From Clostridia bacterium (GTDB lineage: Bacteria > Bacillota > Clostridia > Oscillospirales > CAG-272), in NCBI GenBank assembly GCA_017410065.1, contig JAFQRL010000039.1, positions 1 to 64,000 on the forward strand: a stretch of DNA of 64,000 nucleotides. Reading direction: 5' to 3'. Within the stretch, counting starts at the first letter, position 1, and each line of letters opens with the position of its first letter. This document shows, piece after piece, positions 15,327 through 24,025 of the stretch. The translations under genes and the position numbers were made by a program. The notes under the pieces were generated by a model that was given only the letters and a program-made list of their open reading frames with translations, made no database searches and had not been told where the DNA came from.

Positions 15327-15602
15327 ATGAAAACAAGACAAGGCGAGGAAGCAACGGCAATGCTCAGAAGGCTGATACTGCAAAAGGCGGCAGACATTAA
15401 ACAAAAGGGCTCAACTCCGGCAATTTACATTGATCACGGGCTTTTTAAAATGCTTTGGGAATATTATCCCACATCACTTTTGCGGTGTGCAAATAATGCT
15501 GAGCTGTATTTCGAGGGGATACTGATCAGGATCACCGATTCGCTTAATATGGAGTTCACAGTGGTTGATGATGCCGATCGGACGGTGGTGCTCTCGGTAT
15601 GA
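15327..15602 (+). CDS. Hypothetical early phage protein
   Basis: 91 aa, ATG after GTGAGGTGATAAT. A helical N-terminal half (EEATAMLRRLILQKAADIK) is followed by a beta-prone half that ends ADRTVVLSV. No family recognised. Its stop overlaps the next start (ATGA). Confidence 0.7.
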   Translation: MKTRQGEEATAMLRRLILQKAADIKQKGSTPAIYIDHGLFKMLWEYYPTSLLRCANNAELYFEGILIRITDSLNMEFTVVDDADRTVVLSV

Positions 15603-15889
15603 TAGGCAATAGGGTTTACATACTGGAGCACGGCGGCGCGAGTGTTCAGCCATATATGATAGAGCGAAAGGTACTCTCCACTTGCACCAGCTTAAAAACA
15701 GGAAGGACAAGCTTCGTCTATAAAGACGGAGCTTTCTCCCCGAAAGCACTCGGCGTTTACGTTTTTACGGATAAGGAGAGGGCGCAGAGAGCTCTTGAAT
15801 ATTATCGAGAACCGGGACGCTGGCGCGAGCTATATTCAATTATACGTTATATGAAAGGAAAAACAAAAAATGGGAAACGAACAGTTTGA
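15599..15889 (+). CDS. Hypothetical early phage protein
   Basis: 96 aa, coupled to the preceding gene through ATGA. Small, basic, with beta-prone N-terminus (NRVYILEHGGASVQPYMIE) and a basic C-terminus (YMKGKTKNGKRTV) that overlaps the DUF6275 gene by 20 bp. No family recognised. Confidence 0.68.
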   Translation: MIGNRVYILEHGGASVQPYMIERKVLSTCTSLKTGRTSFVYKDGAFSPKALGVYVFTDKERAQRALEYYREPGRWRELYSIIRYMKGKTKNGKRTV

Positions 15890-16157
15890 AAAAATCATAA
15901 AAAAGCTCGTTGCAAAATATGCAAACGAGCTTCATTCCAAGACTGGGATTGAGCAGATCTCGGAGGAAAACGTTTATATCGTTTGGATCTGCAAGACGTT
16001 GCAAAACAACAAGGCTTTGGCAAGCACAACACTTGCCGACGGAATGTATTACGAAGTGACTTATAACGGTGACAAGGATGAGTGGTACTTCGATGCATAC
16101 GAGAAAATCGAAAATATCTGTTATCCTGTTGCCGAGTGCGGTCTTGATGAAATATAA
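15870..16157 (+). CDS. DUF6275 family phage protein
   Basis: 95 aa. The pattern YIVWICKTLQNNKALASTT, then DGMYYEVTYNGDKDEWYFDAYEK is that of DUF6275 proteins, common in phages and integrative elements of Bacillota. The function of the family is unknown. It overlaps the end of the preceding gene and has AAAGGA upstream. Confidence 0.83.
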   Translation: MGNEQFEKIIKKLVAKYANELHSKTGIEQISEENVYIVWICKTLQNNKALASTTLADGMYYEVTYNGDKDEWYFDAYEKIENICYPVAECGLDEI

Positions 16158-16176
16158 AAAAAGGGGGTATATCAAA

Positions 16177-16749
16177 ATGATCAAAGACCTGATAGTATTA
16201 AAAGATACGGAGAAGCTTATGAAAGGCGGGGATTATCGAGACCGCTTTGTGGCTGAATATATTCAGCTTGCCATCCGATACGAACGCCTCAAGGCTTTCA
16301 ACACGCGTATAAGCGCGGCTAACTTAACCCTTGGTGAAAAAAGGGAGATTGAAATGCCGACTCACGATTGTCCGTCCGATCTTCTTACAGAGCAGCAGTC
16401 GGTTATGGGAAACCTTCTCCGAATTCTTGAAACAAGGGCTGTTATTGAAGACATAGATCTTGCTGATGTGATAGCAAGCATTGCTTGCGAGAAAATCGCC
16501 GATCGCTTCAGGAAAAAGGATAAACATACCAAGTCTGTGTGTGCGCCGCCTATCAAAATCGGCGATAAGGTCCATTATATCGAAAAGGATGAAGATAACG
16601 TTACAACATACCACCCATACACCGTCTGCGGCGTTGCATTTCTCGACGGAAAGTGGTACGCCATAGACAAGAACAAGGAATTTAACGAGGCGAATACAGA
16701 GTGGTGCGTCCTTGGGTACCGTGGTACGGAGATTCCCGATGAAATGTAA
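16177..16749 (+). CDS. crAss001_48-related phage protein
   Basis: The start is the ATG after AAGGGGGTATATC, giving 190 aa. The N-terminal half (YRDRFVAEYIQLAIRYERLK...CPSDLLTEQQSVMGNLLRILETRA) has the pattern of small phage proteins named after crAss001 gene 48. The C-terminal 65 residues form a second, beta-type module (KIGDKVHYIEKDEDN...GKWYAID) seen in other phage early proteins. So this is probably a two-domain fusion. Function unknown. Confidence 0.7.
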   Translation: MIKDLIVLKDTEKLMKGGDYRDRFVAEYIQLAIRYERLKAFNTRISAANLTLGEKREIEMPTHDCPSDLLTEQQSVMGNLLRILETRAVIEDIDLADVIASIACEKIADRFRKKDKHTKSVCAPPIKIGDKVHYIEKDEDNVTTYHPYTVCGVAFLDGKWYAIDKNKEFNEANTEWCVLGYRGTEIPDEM

Positions 16750-16927
16750 GGCTCAGATACCGCGTAGGTTTGTCATTACTTATTATTTCAAAGAAGCTTA
16801 TCACGAAATGGAGATCGAGGCGAACTCTCGTTACGATGCAAAAAAGCAGTTTAAATTCAGGCATCCCGGTTATATCTACGTGAGCTGCCGTGAGGCGGAA
16901 GGAGCGAAGGATGAGCAAATGCAGTGA
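16739..16927 (+). CDS. Hypothetical small phage protein
   Basis: 62 aa. The start ATG lies 11 bp inside the preceding gene. Basic and beta-prone (RRFVITYYFKEAYHEMEIEANSR), with no recognised domain. Confidence 0.6.
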   Translation: MKCKAQIPRRFVITYYFKEAYHEMEIEANSRYDAKKQFKFRHPGYIYVSCREAEGAKDEQMQ

Positions 16928-17204
16928 AAAAAGAGATTTTTGCGGTGACTACGCTTTCAAGGTGAAGTATTCCGAGGATAACGAATTTACAATGTTCTTT
17001 AATTCCCGCAGAAATGCCGAAACTGTCAAGCGGTGTATCGAGGTTGACGATAGCGTGCCGAATGTTGCTACGCCTGTTGATTTTGTTGAGGTCGTGAGGT
17101 GCAAGGATTGCATACATCATAGAGATGGCACTTGGTGTGCAATGCACGATACGACATTTACTGTGAATGATTATTGCAGTTACGGCGAAAGGAGAGCAAA
17201 ATGA
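16911..17204 (+). CDS. Small phage protein with C4 zinc-binding tail
   Basis: The start is the ATG after GGAGCGAAGG, giving 97 aa. The C-terminal VVRCKDCIHH...TWCAMHD...NDYCSYGER motif is a four-Cys arrangement widespread in Clostridia prophage proteins and probably binds zinc. It couples by ATGA overlap to the next gene. Confidence 0.75.
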   Translation: MSKCSEKRDFCGDYAFKVKYSEDNEFTMFFNSRRNAETVKRCIEVDDSVPNVATPVDFVEVVRCKDCIHHRDGTWCAMHDTTFTVNDYCSYGERRAK

Positions 17205-17593
17205 GGGATAGGTTGATTGAGTTGCTTGATAAAGAAATACTCTCTCTTTCACTTGTAGATTGTGATTATGTTTGGACTCGTAACATTATCGGAGAACTTG
17301 CCGACCGCCTTCTTGCCGAGGGCGTTATCGTGCCGCCTTGCAAGGTGGGGGATACGATATATAAACCTATCATAACAAGCAGAGGTAAACCTGCTATATG
17401 GGAAATTATCGTAACAAACATATCCATATTCATAGAAAAAAACGGCGTAAGCCCAGCCTCTTATGTTATCGGGCATCTAAAGCGCACAAGGTGCGGAGAG
17501 AGTGCGGATTTTTGCGAATTCGGCAAAACCGTATTCCTCACCCGAGAGGAAGCGAAGAAGACTTTGGAAAGGAGAGAAAATGCCACTTCTTAA
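17201..17593 (+). CDS. Hypothetical early phage protein
   Basis: 130 aa, start at an ATGA overlap behind AAAGGAGAGC. The middle part (PPCKVGDTIYKPIITSRGKPAIWEIIVTNI) is a beta-type module seen in many phage early proteins next to C4 proteins. The N-terminal 45 residues are helical. Function unknown. Confidence 0.7.
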   Translation: MRDRLIELLDKEILSLSLVDCDYVWTRNIIGELADRLLAEGVIVPPCKVGDTIYKPIITSRGKPAIWEIIVTNISIFIEKNGVSPASYVIGHLKRTRCGESADFCEFGKTVFLTREEAKKTLERRENATS

Positions 17594-17999
17594 CTATACA
17601 ACAAAGGTGGATATCTACACAACGATAGGAGAGATTCAAGGCTGCCTTGTTAAGCACGGTGCCAGGAAAATTATGCAGGATTATGATACTGAGGGAAAGC
17701 CGCAGGCCTTGTGTTTTGTTATAGAAACGAAATTTGGAATGCGTGGCATTAAGCTCCCTGCAAATATTGATGCTGTTCATAAAGTGCTTTCCAATCAAAA
17801 GGTTAAGTGCGATCGAGAGCAGGCGGAACGTGTTGCTTGGAGAATTCTCAAGGATTGGGTCGAGGCGCAAATGGCAATTCTTGAAAGCGAGATGGTTCAG
17901 ATGGATGAAATCTTCTTGCCATATATGATCGGCAACGGCGGCGGAACTTTTTACGAGCTCTATCAAAGTAACCAATTGCAGATAGGAGAAGCAAGATGA
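17580..17999 (+). CDS. Hypothetical early phage protein
   Basis: The start is the ATG after AAAGGAGAG, inside the preceding gene's end, giving 139 aa. Residues 1-55 are beta-prone (TIGEIQGCLVKHGARKIM...), followed by helices (EQAERVAWRILKDWVEAQMAILESEM). The overall layout resembles phage proteins of unknown role sometimes found by replication genes. The next gene starts at its ATGA stop. Confidence 0.72.
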   Translation: MPLLNYTTKVDIYTTIGEIQGCLVKHGARKIMQDYDTEGKPQALCFVIETKFGMRGIKLPANIDAVHKVLSNQKVKCDREQAERVAWRILKDWVEAQMAILESEMVQMDEIFLPYMIGNGGGTFYELYQSNQLQIGEAR

Positions 18000-18550
18000 A
18001 AATTCAAAAAATACAGTCGCTTTGCAAATCCGCCAAGCGAATTACTGTTATCAAGGATGATGAGCGATATATCCAATGGCTTGGAGAGGGCTCGTGCTTT
18101 TATCCGCTCTTTAAGCTTCCCAGGCTCAGCGCAGAAAATATCTTTGCGATTTTTGATATACCCGAGGAGAAACAAGGTAAGATATTCTTCGAGGAGAGGG
18201 ACGAGCTGCCACGCGCAGTAGATTTTTCCGATGTATCGGATGGCGAAACTATCATCACTCCCGAAGGTGGCGGTGTCATTTTTGAGGGTCGCACGCTGGT
18301 TATTTTCAAATCTTCTTTGGGCGTTATCACGGTCGATAAGAAATATCTCGCGCCATTTGATGACGAAGTAACCTATTATGAGCGCAAAACAGCTTCAGGA
18401 CAACCGTATATAGTGGCAAAAGAGGGAATGTTTATATCCGGAATAGTGATGCCATATAACGGTGGTAATAAGCTTGGTGAGTGGCTTTCCGATATAGGAG
18501 AGGGAATTGTCATAATGGCAGATAACCTTGAGCATAACACACAGGAATAA
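17996..18550 (+). CDS. Hypothetical early phage protein
   Basis: 184 aa, ATGA-coupled to the previous gene. It begins with a basic helix (KIQKIQSLCKSAKRI) and continues as an alternating beta protein with repeated Gly-rich turns (TPEGGGVIFEGRTL, YNGGNKLGEW). No family recognised. It is the last gene before the palindromic spacer at 18551-18723. Confidence 0.7.
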   Translation: MKIQKIQSLCKSAKRITVIKDDERYIQWLGEGSCFYPLFKLPRLSAENIFAIFDIPEEKQGKIFFEERDELPRAVDFSDVSDGETIITPEGGGVIFEGRTLVIFKSSLGVITVDKKYLAPFDDEVTYYERKTASGQPYIVAKEGMFISGIVMPYNGGNKLGEWLSDIGEGIVIMADNLEHNTQE

Positions 18551-18635
18551 AAAACATACATTATAAAATCGCGCGGGAACGTGCGTAGGCGTAAAACGCC
18601 GGTATATCTACCTATTAATATTATTAAGGCTCCGG

Positions 18636-18668
18636 ACTCGCATTGTGCGCACGTGCGCACGCGCGAGT
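18636..18668. promoter_or_regulatory. Nested palindrome upstream of the replication genes
   Basis: A perfect 16-bp palindrome, GTGCGCACGTGCGCAC (18645-18660), is nested inside ACTCGC (18636-18641) and GCGAGT (18663-18668). It lies just ahead of the DUF6017-like and HUH Rep genes, so a replication origin or operator is plausible. It is too GC-rich to be chance in this composition. Confidence 0.55.
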
Positions 18669-18723
18669 TCAGGCTGGTATCATAATATTAACAAATCAAC
18701 CACGAGAGGAAAAGAAAGAAAAA

Positions 18724-19185
18724 ATGAATGCTGAAAATACAACTACCTCGATTAGATCTGACGGAAAAGGTGAATCCTTCGTTCCTTCCCTCCCTCCTTC
18801 ATCAGGCACGAATACTCGATTAAGCTTCAAGGATGCGCAGAGGAAGGCGGCGGCACAGCTGGAATATCCAAGATGCTACTCCACTTTCGAAGCAGATGAG
18901 CTGAGAGAGCTGGTGATGATAATTGCCGAGGTGTATCTCTTGCCTTCGGAGAAGCCGATCCGCATCTCCGGAGAGTGGATTGACGGATTTGTTGTCAAGG
19001 AGGTTTTCGAGGAGCTGCGAGGCGATCACCTTCGGCACGTGTATGAAGAATACGTGCACCGCGATCCATCAACGCCGATAATGAATAAGAAGGCTTACCT
19101 GCGCACAATGCTCTACAACTCAGTCTTTTCGGTGGGGACTCATCTTTCCGCGGAGGTATATTCAGATTTCCGCGGAGGTATATAG
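18724..19185 (+). CDS. DUF6017-like replication-associated protein
   Basis: The start is the ATG after GAGAGGAAAAG, 27 codons inside the longest frame, giving 153 aa. An N-terminal Ser/Thr-rich tail is followed by a helical domain with LRGDHLRHVYEEYVHR and NKKAYLRTMLYNSVFS. These resemble the C-terminal DUF6017 module of replication initiators (conserved '...YLLTALYNAP'). It lies between the palindrome and the Rep gene and may assist initiation. Confidence 0.62.
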   Translation: MNAENTTTSIRSDGKGESFVPSLPPSSGTNTRLSFKDAQRKAAAQLEYPRCYSTFEADELRELVMIIAEVYLLPSEKPIRISGEWIDGFVVKEVFEELRGDHLRHVYEEYVHRDPSTPIMNKKAYLRTMLYNSVFSVGTHLSAEVYSDFRGGI

Positions 19186-19194
19186 AGGTGCAAA

Positions 19195-20055
19195 ATGAGA
19201 TGCAGATATCGGGAAAATATATATAAGTGCGGCGAATACCTTGAGGTTGATATCTTCCCCGTGTTCCATCGCGGAAACAGCCGCCGTCGAAAGAGATATA
19301 AGCCTACCTCTGAGATGCAGGCGAGATTGAATCAACGCAATGCGGAGAGGATGCTTACACGTCTTTTGAATGAAAATTTCAGCAAGGGCGATCTCGAAGT
19401 TACCCTTACATACTCTAACGCTAATCTTCCAGATAGCAAAGAGCAGGCAGAGCGGGATGCAAAAAATTACATAAGGCGCGTGAAGCGTTTGCGCTCCAAA
19501 GCGAAGCTTGAGGAGATGCGTTACGTAGTTATCCCAGGCGGTGGGCGAACTCACTTTCACATAATTATGACAGGGGGAATAGATCGCGAGAAGCTTGAGA
19601 CGATCTGGGGCAAGGGATATGCCAATACAAAGCGACTTGCGCCCGATGGAGACGGTCTTGCAGGGCTTGCTTGTTACATCGCGAGACAGTACGAGGTGGA
19701 TGCTTATGACGGGAATGATCTATTCTCTGGATACGAGATCGATGCGGAGACTGGCGAGGTTACCGAGCGCGACGGTTCCGTCAGAACAAAAGGAAAAAAG
19801 AGATTCTGGGGGTCCAAAAACCTTATAAGACCCGAAGCTGAAACCAGGGACGGAAGAATATCGCAAGCAAGGATCGAAGAGCTTGCGACGATAGACTCTT
19901 TCTCTCGGGAGGCTTGGGAGAGCATATATCCCGGGTATTCGTTCTCCAGGTGCGAGCCGCAATATAATCAAGAGAATGGCGGGTGGTATATCCACGTCAG
20001 GTTGAGGCGAGAGGAGCAGAGACGGGCGAAAAAATCCCCGAGACAAATAACATAG
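19195..20055 (+). CDS. HUH-type replication initiation protein (ORF2/G2P-like Rep)
   Basis: 286 aa, ATG after AGAGGTG. The HUH motif is His120-Phe-His122 (RTHFHIIM), and a downstream Tyr161-x4-Tyr166 (YIARQYEVD) supplies the candidate nicking tyrosines. This fits Rep proteins of small rolling-circle phages and plasmids (ORF2/G2P domain). It would nick the replication origin and join to the 5' end. It is notable as the only replication-type enzyme seen in this dsDNA prophage. It is followed by the late-gene promoter. Confidence 0.82.
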   Translation: MRCRYRENIYKCGEYLEVDIFPVFHRGNSRRRKRYKPTSEMQARLNQRNAERMLTRLLNENFSKGDLEVTLTYSNANLPDSKEQAERDAKNYIRRVKRLRSKAKLEEMRYVVIPGGGRTHFHIIMTGGIDREKLETIWGKGYANTKRLAPDGDGLAGLACYIARQYEVDAYDGNDLFSGYEIDAETGEVTERDGSVRTKGKKRFWGSKNLIRPEAETRDGRISQARIEELATIDSFSREAWESIYPGYSFSRCEPQYNQENGGWYIHVRLRREEQRRAKKSPRQIT

Positions 20056-20108
20056 CGAGGAGATGAACGGTTGAAACACACCGTTCTTTTCGCCGTAGGT
20101 TTTTCGTG

Positions 20109-20150
20109 AAAATCAGGGGGGTTTTACCCAAATTTTATTTGTGTTATACT
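20109..20150 (+). promoter_or_regulatory. Late promoter copy 1 (AAAATCAGGGGGGTT box)
   Basis: AAAATCAGGGGGGTT at 20109-20123, 21-nt spacer and TATACT at 20145-20150. The same box and the identical 21-nt spacing recur at 24381-24422 and 38692-38733. There is no -35 hexamer, so an activator is expected to bind the box. It drives the terminase-portal unit. Confidence 0.85.
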
Positions 20151-20180
20151 TTTTACACAGAAAAAAAGGGGGGCTTATTT

Positions 20181-20675
20181 GTGGCAGATAAAAAACACGT
20201 AAATTGGGACGCGATAAAAAACGACTACATAAGCGACCCCGAAGCATCCTTGCGTTCACTTTCAGAAAAGTACGGAATCTCCGCGTCCGCGATTCATCGA
20301 CGCGCAAAAGAAGGCGAATGGCTCGTCAAAAGGAAACAATTGGTTGACAAAACCGAGACAAAAACGCTTGAAAAACTGATAGAGGAGAGAGCCAAGGGCG
20401 AGGTTAAGCGTCTGAAGAAGCTCTACGATGCAACGGATAAGCTTACGCAGAAGGTGCTTGAAGGAATTAAGAAGGTGTCACCCAGGAATACTCTTGCGAT
20501 TCGCCAGCTTGTCTCTTCGTTGAAGGAGCTGCGACTGATGGAAGGCGTTGCGCCAACCAATCACGAGAGTGAGGATGAGCTTTCAAGCGGAGTAGTAATT
20601 CTTCCCGAGGTCGACGTCAATCTGACTCCGCCTGCTGAACCATCCGCAGCGGAGGACGGTGAAGCCGATGGATAA
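20181..20675 (+). CDS. terS: Terminase small subunit
   Basis: The start is GTG 7 nt after AGGGGGG. An in-frame ATG at 20106 would lie upstream of the transcription start set by the late promoter and is rejected. The 164-aa protein has an N-terminal helix-turn-helix (ASLRSLSEKYGISASAIHRRAKEGEW) for pac/cos recognition and helical oligomerisation segments (RLKKLYDATDKLTQKVLEGIKK). Its stop overlaps the start of the large subunit gene. Confidence 0.87.
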   Translation: MADKKHVNWDAIKNDYISDPEASLRSLSEKYGISASAIHRRAKEGEWLVKRKQLVDKTETKTLEKLIEERAKGEVKRLKKLYDATDKLTQKVLEGIKKVSPRNTLAIRQLVSSLKELRLMEGVAPTNHESEDELSSGVVILPEVDVNLTPPAEPSAAEDGEADG

Positions 20676-22080
20676 TATTGTGTGGCAACCACAGCCGAAG
20701 CAGGCGGTGTTTATGTCGCGCCCCGAGGATGAGGCACTATTCGGCGGCGCGGCAGGTGGCGGCAAGAGTGATGCAATGGTTGTCGAGGCACTGCGCCAGG
20801 TTAATATTAAGCATTATAAGGGGATACTTTTTCGAAAGACTTACCCGGAGCTCTCCGAGCTCGTGGATAAAGCGCACCTTATCTATCCCAGGGCGGTCAA
20901 GGGAGCGACTTACAACGAGACCAAGCATACTTGGTATTTTCCGAGCGGGGCTAAAATCATATTCGGAGACTTGCATAGACCACGGGATCGGTTTAAATAC
21001 CAAGGCCGAAGCTATGACTTCATAGGCTTCGACGAGCTGACGCACTTTGAGCGCGTTGAATATGAGTACCTCCTATCACGTAACAGGGCTAACGGTCCCG
21101 GCACGCGCTGTTATGTCAGAGCTACCGCTAACCCCGGCGGAATAGGGCACGGTTGGGTCAAGGAGAGGTTTATAACTCCTGCACCTCCGCTTGAGACGAT
21201 GTGGGAGAGGACGGAAATATATCTACCGGACGGAAGCAGCACTCTCGGGTGGAAATCAAGGGTGTTCGTTCCGAGCACGGTATTTGATAATCAGGCATTG
21301 CTGACTAACGACCCCGGCTACCTAACAAGGCTTGCGGCTCTTCCACGCGCGGAGAGGGAGGCTTTGCTATACGGTAACTGGGATAGCTATACGGGACAGT
21401 ATTTCTCTGAATGGAAAAACGATCCCGAGCACTACGTTGATAGGCGATGGACTCACGTTATCGCGCCATTTGATATTCCTAGGTATTGGCCCATATATCG
21501 ATCTTATGACTTTGGTTCGTCAAAGCCGTTTTCTTGCGGCTGGTGGACTGTTGACGAGGATGGGATCTTATACAGAATATGCGAGCTGTACGGCTGCACC
21601 GGGCAACCCAATGAAGGCGTAGGGTGGCCGCCAGAGCAGCAGTTCAAGGAGATCGCAAGGGTGGAAAGAGAGCATCCTTATCTTTCTGGAAAGAGAATTT
21701 TCGGCATTGCGGACCCATCTATTTTTTCTCGCGACCGCGGTAAGAGTATTGCGGAAAGCGCAAGTGAACAGGGAATTATATTCACGCCGGGAGATAACGC
21801 TCGAATAGCGGGTTGGATGCAGATCAAGAACCGATTGCAGTTCGATGAAGAGGGCTACCCCAGGATATACTTTTTCAACACCTGCCGAAACGCAATAAGG
21901 ACGATTCCCGCACTGGTGCATTCTGAGACGATGGTTGAGGATCTGAACACCGACGGCGAGGACCATATAGCCGACGATACAAGATATATGTGTATGGCTC
22001 GTCCTGTGAGAGCCAGAAGAACGGTAGCTCGGCTTAATAAGCTGGGCGACGATCCGCTTGATATGCGGAATAATCTTTAG
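20668..22080 (+). CDS. terL: Terminase large subunit
   Basis: About 470 aa. The ATPase domain has Walker A GGAAGGGKS (26-34) and Walker B YDFIGFDE (near 115-123), with the adjacent Thr coupling motif ATANPGG. The C-terminal RNase H-like nuclease has acidic residues in RSYDFGSSKP (near 280) and FGIADPS. It packages DNA into the procapsid. The start is ATG 20668; an in-frame GTG at 20659 is possible but only 3-4 nt from GGAGGA. It overlaps terS by 8 bp. Confidence 0.95.
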   Translation: MDNIVWQPQPKQAVFMSRPEDEALFGGAAGGGKSDAMVVEALRQVNIKHYKGILFRKTYPELSELVDKAHLIYPRAVKGATYNETKHTWYFPSGAKIIFGDLHRPRDRFKYQGRSYDFIGFDELTHFERVEYEYLLSRNRANGPGTRCYVRATANPGGIGHGWVKERFITPAPPLETMWERTEIYLPDGSSTLGWKSRVFVPSTVFDNQALLTNDPGYLTRLAALPRAEREALLYGNWDSYTGQYFSEWKNDPEHYVDRRWTHVIAPFDIPRYWPIYRSYDFGSSKPFSCGWWTVDEDGILYRICELYGCTGQPNEGVGWPPEQQFKEIARVEREHPYLSGKRIFGIADPSIFSRDRGKSIAESASEQGIIFTPGDNARIAGWMQIKNRLQFDEEGYPRIYFFNTCRNAIRTIPALVHSETMVEDLNTDGEDHIADDTRYMCMARPVRARRTVARLNKLGDDPLDMRNNL

Positions 22081-22097
22081 AAAAAAGGAGAGATTAA

Positions 22098-24020
22098 ATG
22101 TTTAATAGGGATTTAAAAGACGATCCGCTTGAAATCGATTCTCATAAGCCTGAGTTCAATGAAGACCCCTCAGAGCGGTACGGTAACGAAGGTAGTGATG
22201 AAAGACCTCCGATCGATGAAGAAAAAGTTCGTGATGCGGAAAAGATCCTTGCAGATTACAAGGCGGCAAAGCAGAATTTTGACGCGCACGTCATTGCTGC
22301 CGAGGAGTGGTGGCGTATGAGACATTGGGATGAGCTTAATGCCAAGGATGGAGAGAGTGCATCCGAAAAAGAGCGCGGCGAAATAGATGCACGGTCTGCG
22401 TGGCTTCTGGCTCAGATAGAAAGCAAGAAGGCTGATTTTATGGATAGCATCCCAACGTTTGCTGCATTGCCGCGAGAAGCGGCTGATGAAGCATCTGCCA
22501 AGATGCTTAGCTCGGTGTTACCGGTTATATTTGAGCAAAACGATTTCGAGCAGGTCTATCACGATGTGAGTGAGTCGAAGATCAAGCACGGCACAGGCAT
22601 ATATGGCGTGTTCTGGGACCCCGATAGGGCGAGAGGCCTCGGCGATATCAGCATCAAAGATATCGACTGCCTCAACTTGTTCTGGGAGGGAGGTATATCT
22701 GATATCCAGGATTCGGAGAATATCTTCTACGTTACGAAGCTAAGCAGAGATGCCCTCACCGCCGCCTATCCCGATAAGAAGGAAAAACTTATTGCAGGCG
22801 GCGTATCAGGTACCGTTGAGGAGTACAGATCAGACGATTACGTTGACAATTGGAGCAAGATCGAGGTTGTTGATTGGTATTACAAGAAAAACGGCATCCT
22901 TCATTACTGCAAGTTCGCGGCGGGCACTGTTCTTGAAGCAACGGAGAATTACCCCAAGAAATATCCACGCGGACTGTATGCGCACGGCTTATATCCCTTC
23001 TTTGTCGACGTGTATTACTCAGTAAAAAATTCTCCCGGAGGATTCGGTCTGATCGACACGCAAAAATCGGAGCAGGAGCAGATTGACAGAACTGCTCGCG
23101 CTATGGTCAAGAACGTACTCGGTTCTTCCAGGCAGAAGACATTTATCAGCTCCGAGGCGGGCGTTAACAAAGACGATATAGCAGATCCCGATGTCGAGAT
23201 CGTTGAGTTTACCGGGTTGCTCAGAGATGATACCTTCAGAACGATCCAACCTAACTCCAATGCTGATATGTATATGAGTGTGATTTCGCAGAAGGTTGCA
23301 CAGATGAAGGAAACCAGCGGTAATCAAGACGTCAATTCGGGTAATGCTCCCGCGGGAGTTACGGCAGCATCTGCTATAGCTGCGCTCCAGGAGCAGGCGG
23401 GAAAGACGTCTCGCTCCAAAATAAAGGATACATACAGAGTATTTGTGCGCATAACAAAGTGTGTTATAGAGCTCATAAGAGAATTCTACACGCTTCCGAG
23501 AACGTTCAGGATTACGGGTAAGAGCGGCGCGAACGAATATGTATCTTTTTCGAATCAGAATATGCCTTCGAGAAGTGTTACGCTCCCGAACGGAGATGAA
23601 TTGAATTTTGAACCGGATTATGACGTAATTGTCACGGCACAGAAAGCCACGGCATATTCTGCAATGGCTCAGAACGAGCTTGCTCTTGAGTTCTACAAGG
23701 GCGGATTCTTTGAGCCGCAGCGAGCGGATCAGGCACTCGCAGCTCTGGAGATGATGGACTTCCGCGGGAAAGAAAAGATGCGCGAGCTCATAACACAGAA
23801 CGGTACGATGTATCAGCAGCTTATGGCACTCAGCGAGAGGCTTGCTAAGGCGGAAGCGGCACTCGGATTAGGTAATATGACGGTAAATGCGGCATCATCT
23901 CAGGGCGAAACGAGAAACATAGAGATCCCAAAGCAGAACGCCGACGGCGTGGTTTCGGGCGAATCAAGCATAACAAAAAAAGCAAGAGAAAGGGCGGCTG
24001 AGGTAGCACAGCCGAGGTAA
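22098..24020 (+). CDS. Phage portal protein
   Basis: 640 aa, ATG after AAAAGGAGAGATTAA. The position after terL, the size and the layout match P22-like/large portal proteins: a long helical N-terminus with EEWWRMRHWDELN, then SKIKHGTGIYGVFWDP, and a clip/stem region. The C-terminal third is helical (AMAQNELALEFYKGGFFEPQRADQAL). It forms the dodecameric DNA gate at one capsid vertex. Confidence 0.9.
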   Translation: MFNRDLKDDPLEIDSHKPEFNEDPSERYGNEGSDERPPIDEEKVRDAEKILADYKAAKQNFDAHVIAAEEWWRMRHWDELNAKDGESASEKERGEIDARSAWLLAQIESKKADFMDSIPTFAALPREAADEASAKMLSSVLPVIFEQNDFEQVYHDVSESKIKHGTGIYGVFWDPDRARGLGDISIKDIDCLNLFWEGGISDIQDSENIFYVTKLSRDALTAAYPDKKEKLIAGGVSGTVEEYRSDDYVDNWSKIEVVDWYYKKNGILHYCKFAAGTVLEATENYPKKYPRGLYAHGLYPFFVDVYYSVKNSPGGFGLIDTQKSEQEQIDRTARAMVKNVLGSSRQKTFISSEAGVNKDDIADPDVEIVEFTGLLRDDTFRTIQPNSNADMYMSVISQKVAQMKETSGNQDVNSGNAPAGVTAASAIAALQEQAGKTSRSKIKDTYRVFVRITKCVIELIREFYTLPRTFRITGKSGANEYVSFSNQNMPSRSVTLPNGDELNFEPDYDVIVTAQKATAYSAMAQNELALEFYKGGFFEPQRADQALAALEMMDFRGKEKMRELITQNGTMYQQLMALSERLAKAEAALGLGNMTVNAASSQGETRNIEIPKQNADGVVSGESSITKKARERAAEVAQPR

Positions 24021-24025
24021 CGGAA

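Noticed and set aside
20106..20180. Upstream ATG start for the terminase small subunit
   Set aside because: It lies inside the conserved late-promoter box, upstream of the expected transcription start. The GTG at 20181 has a strong ribosome binding site.
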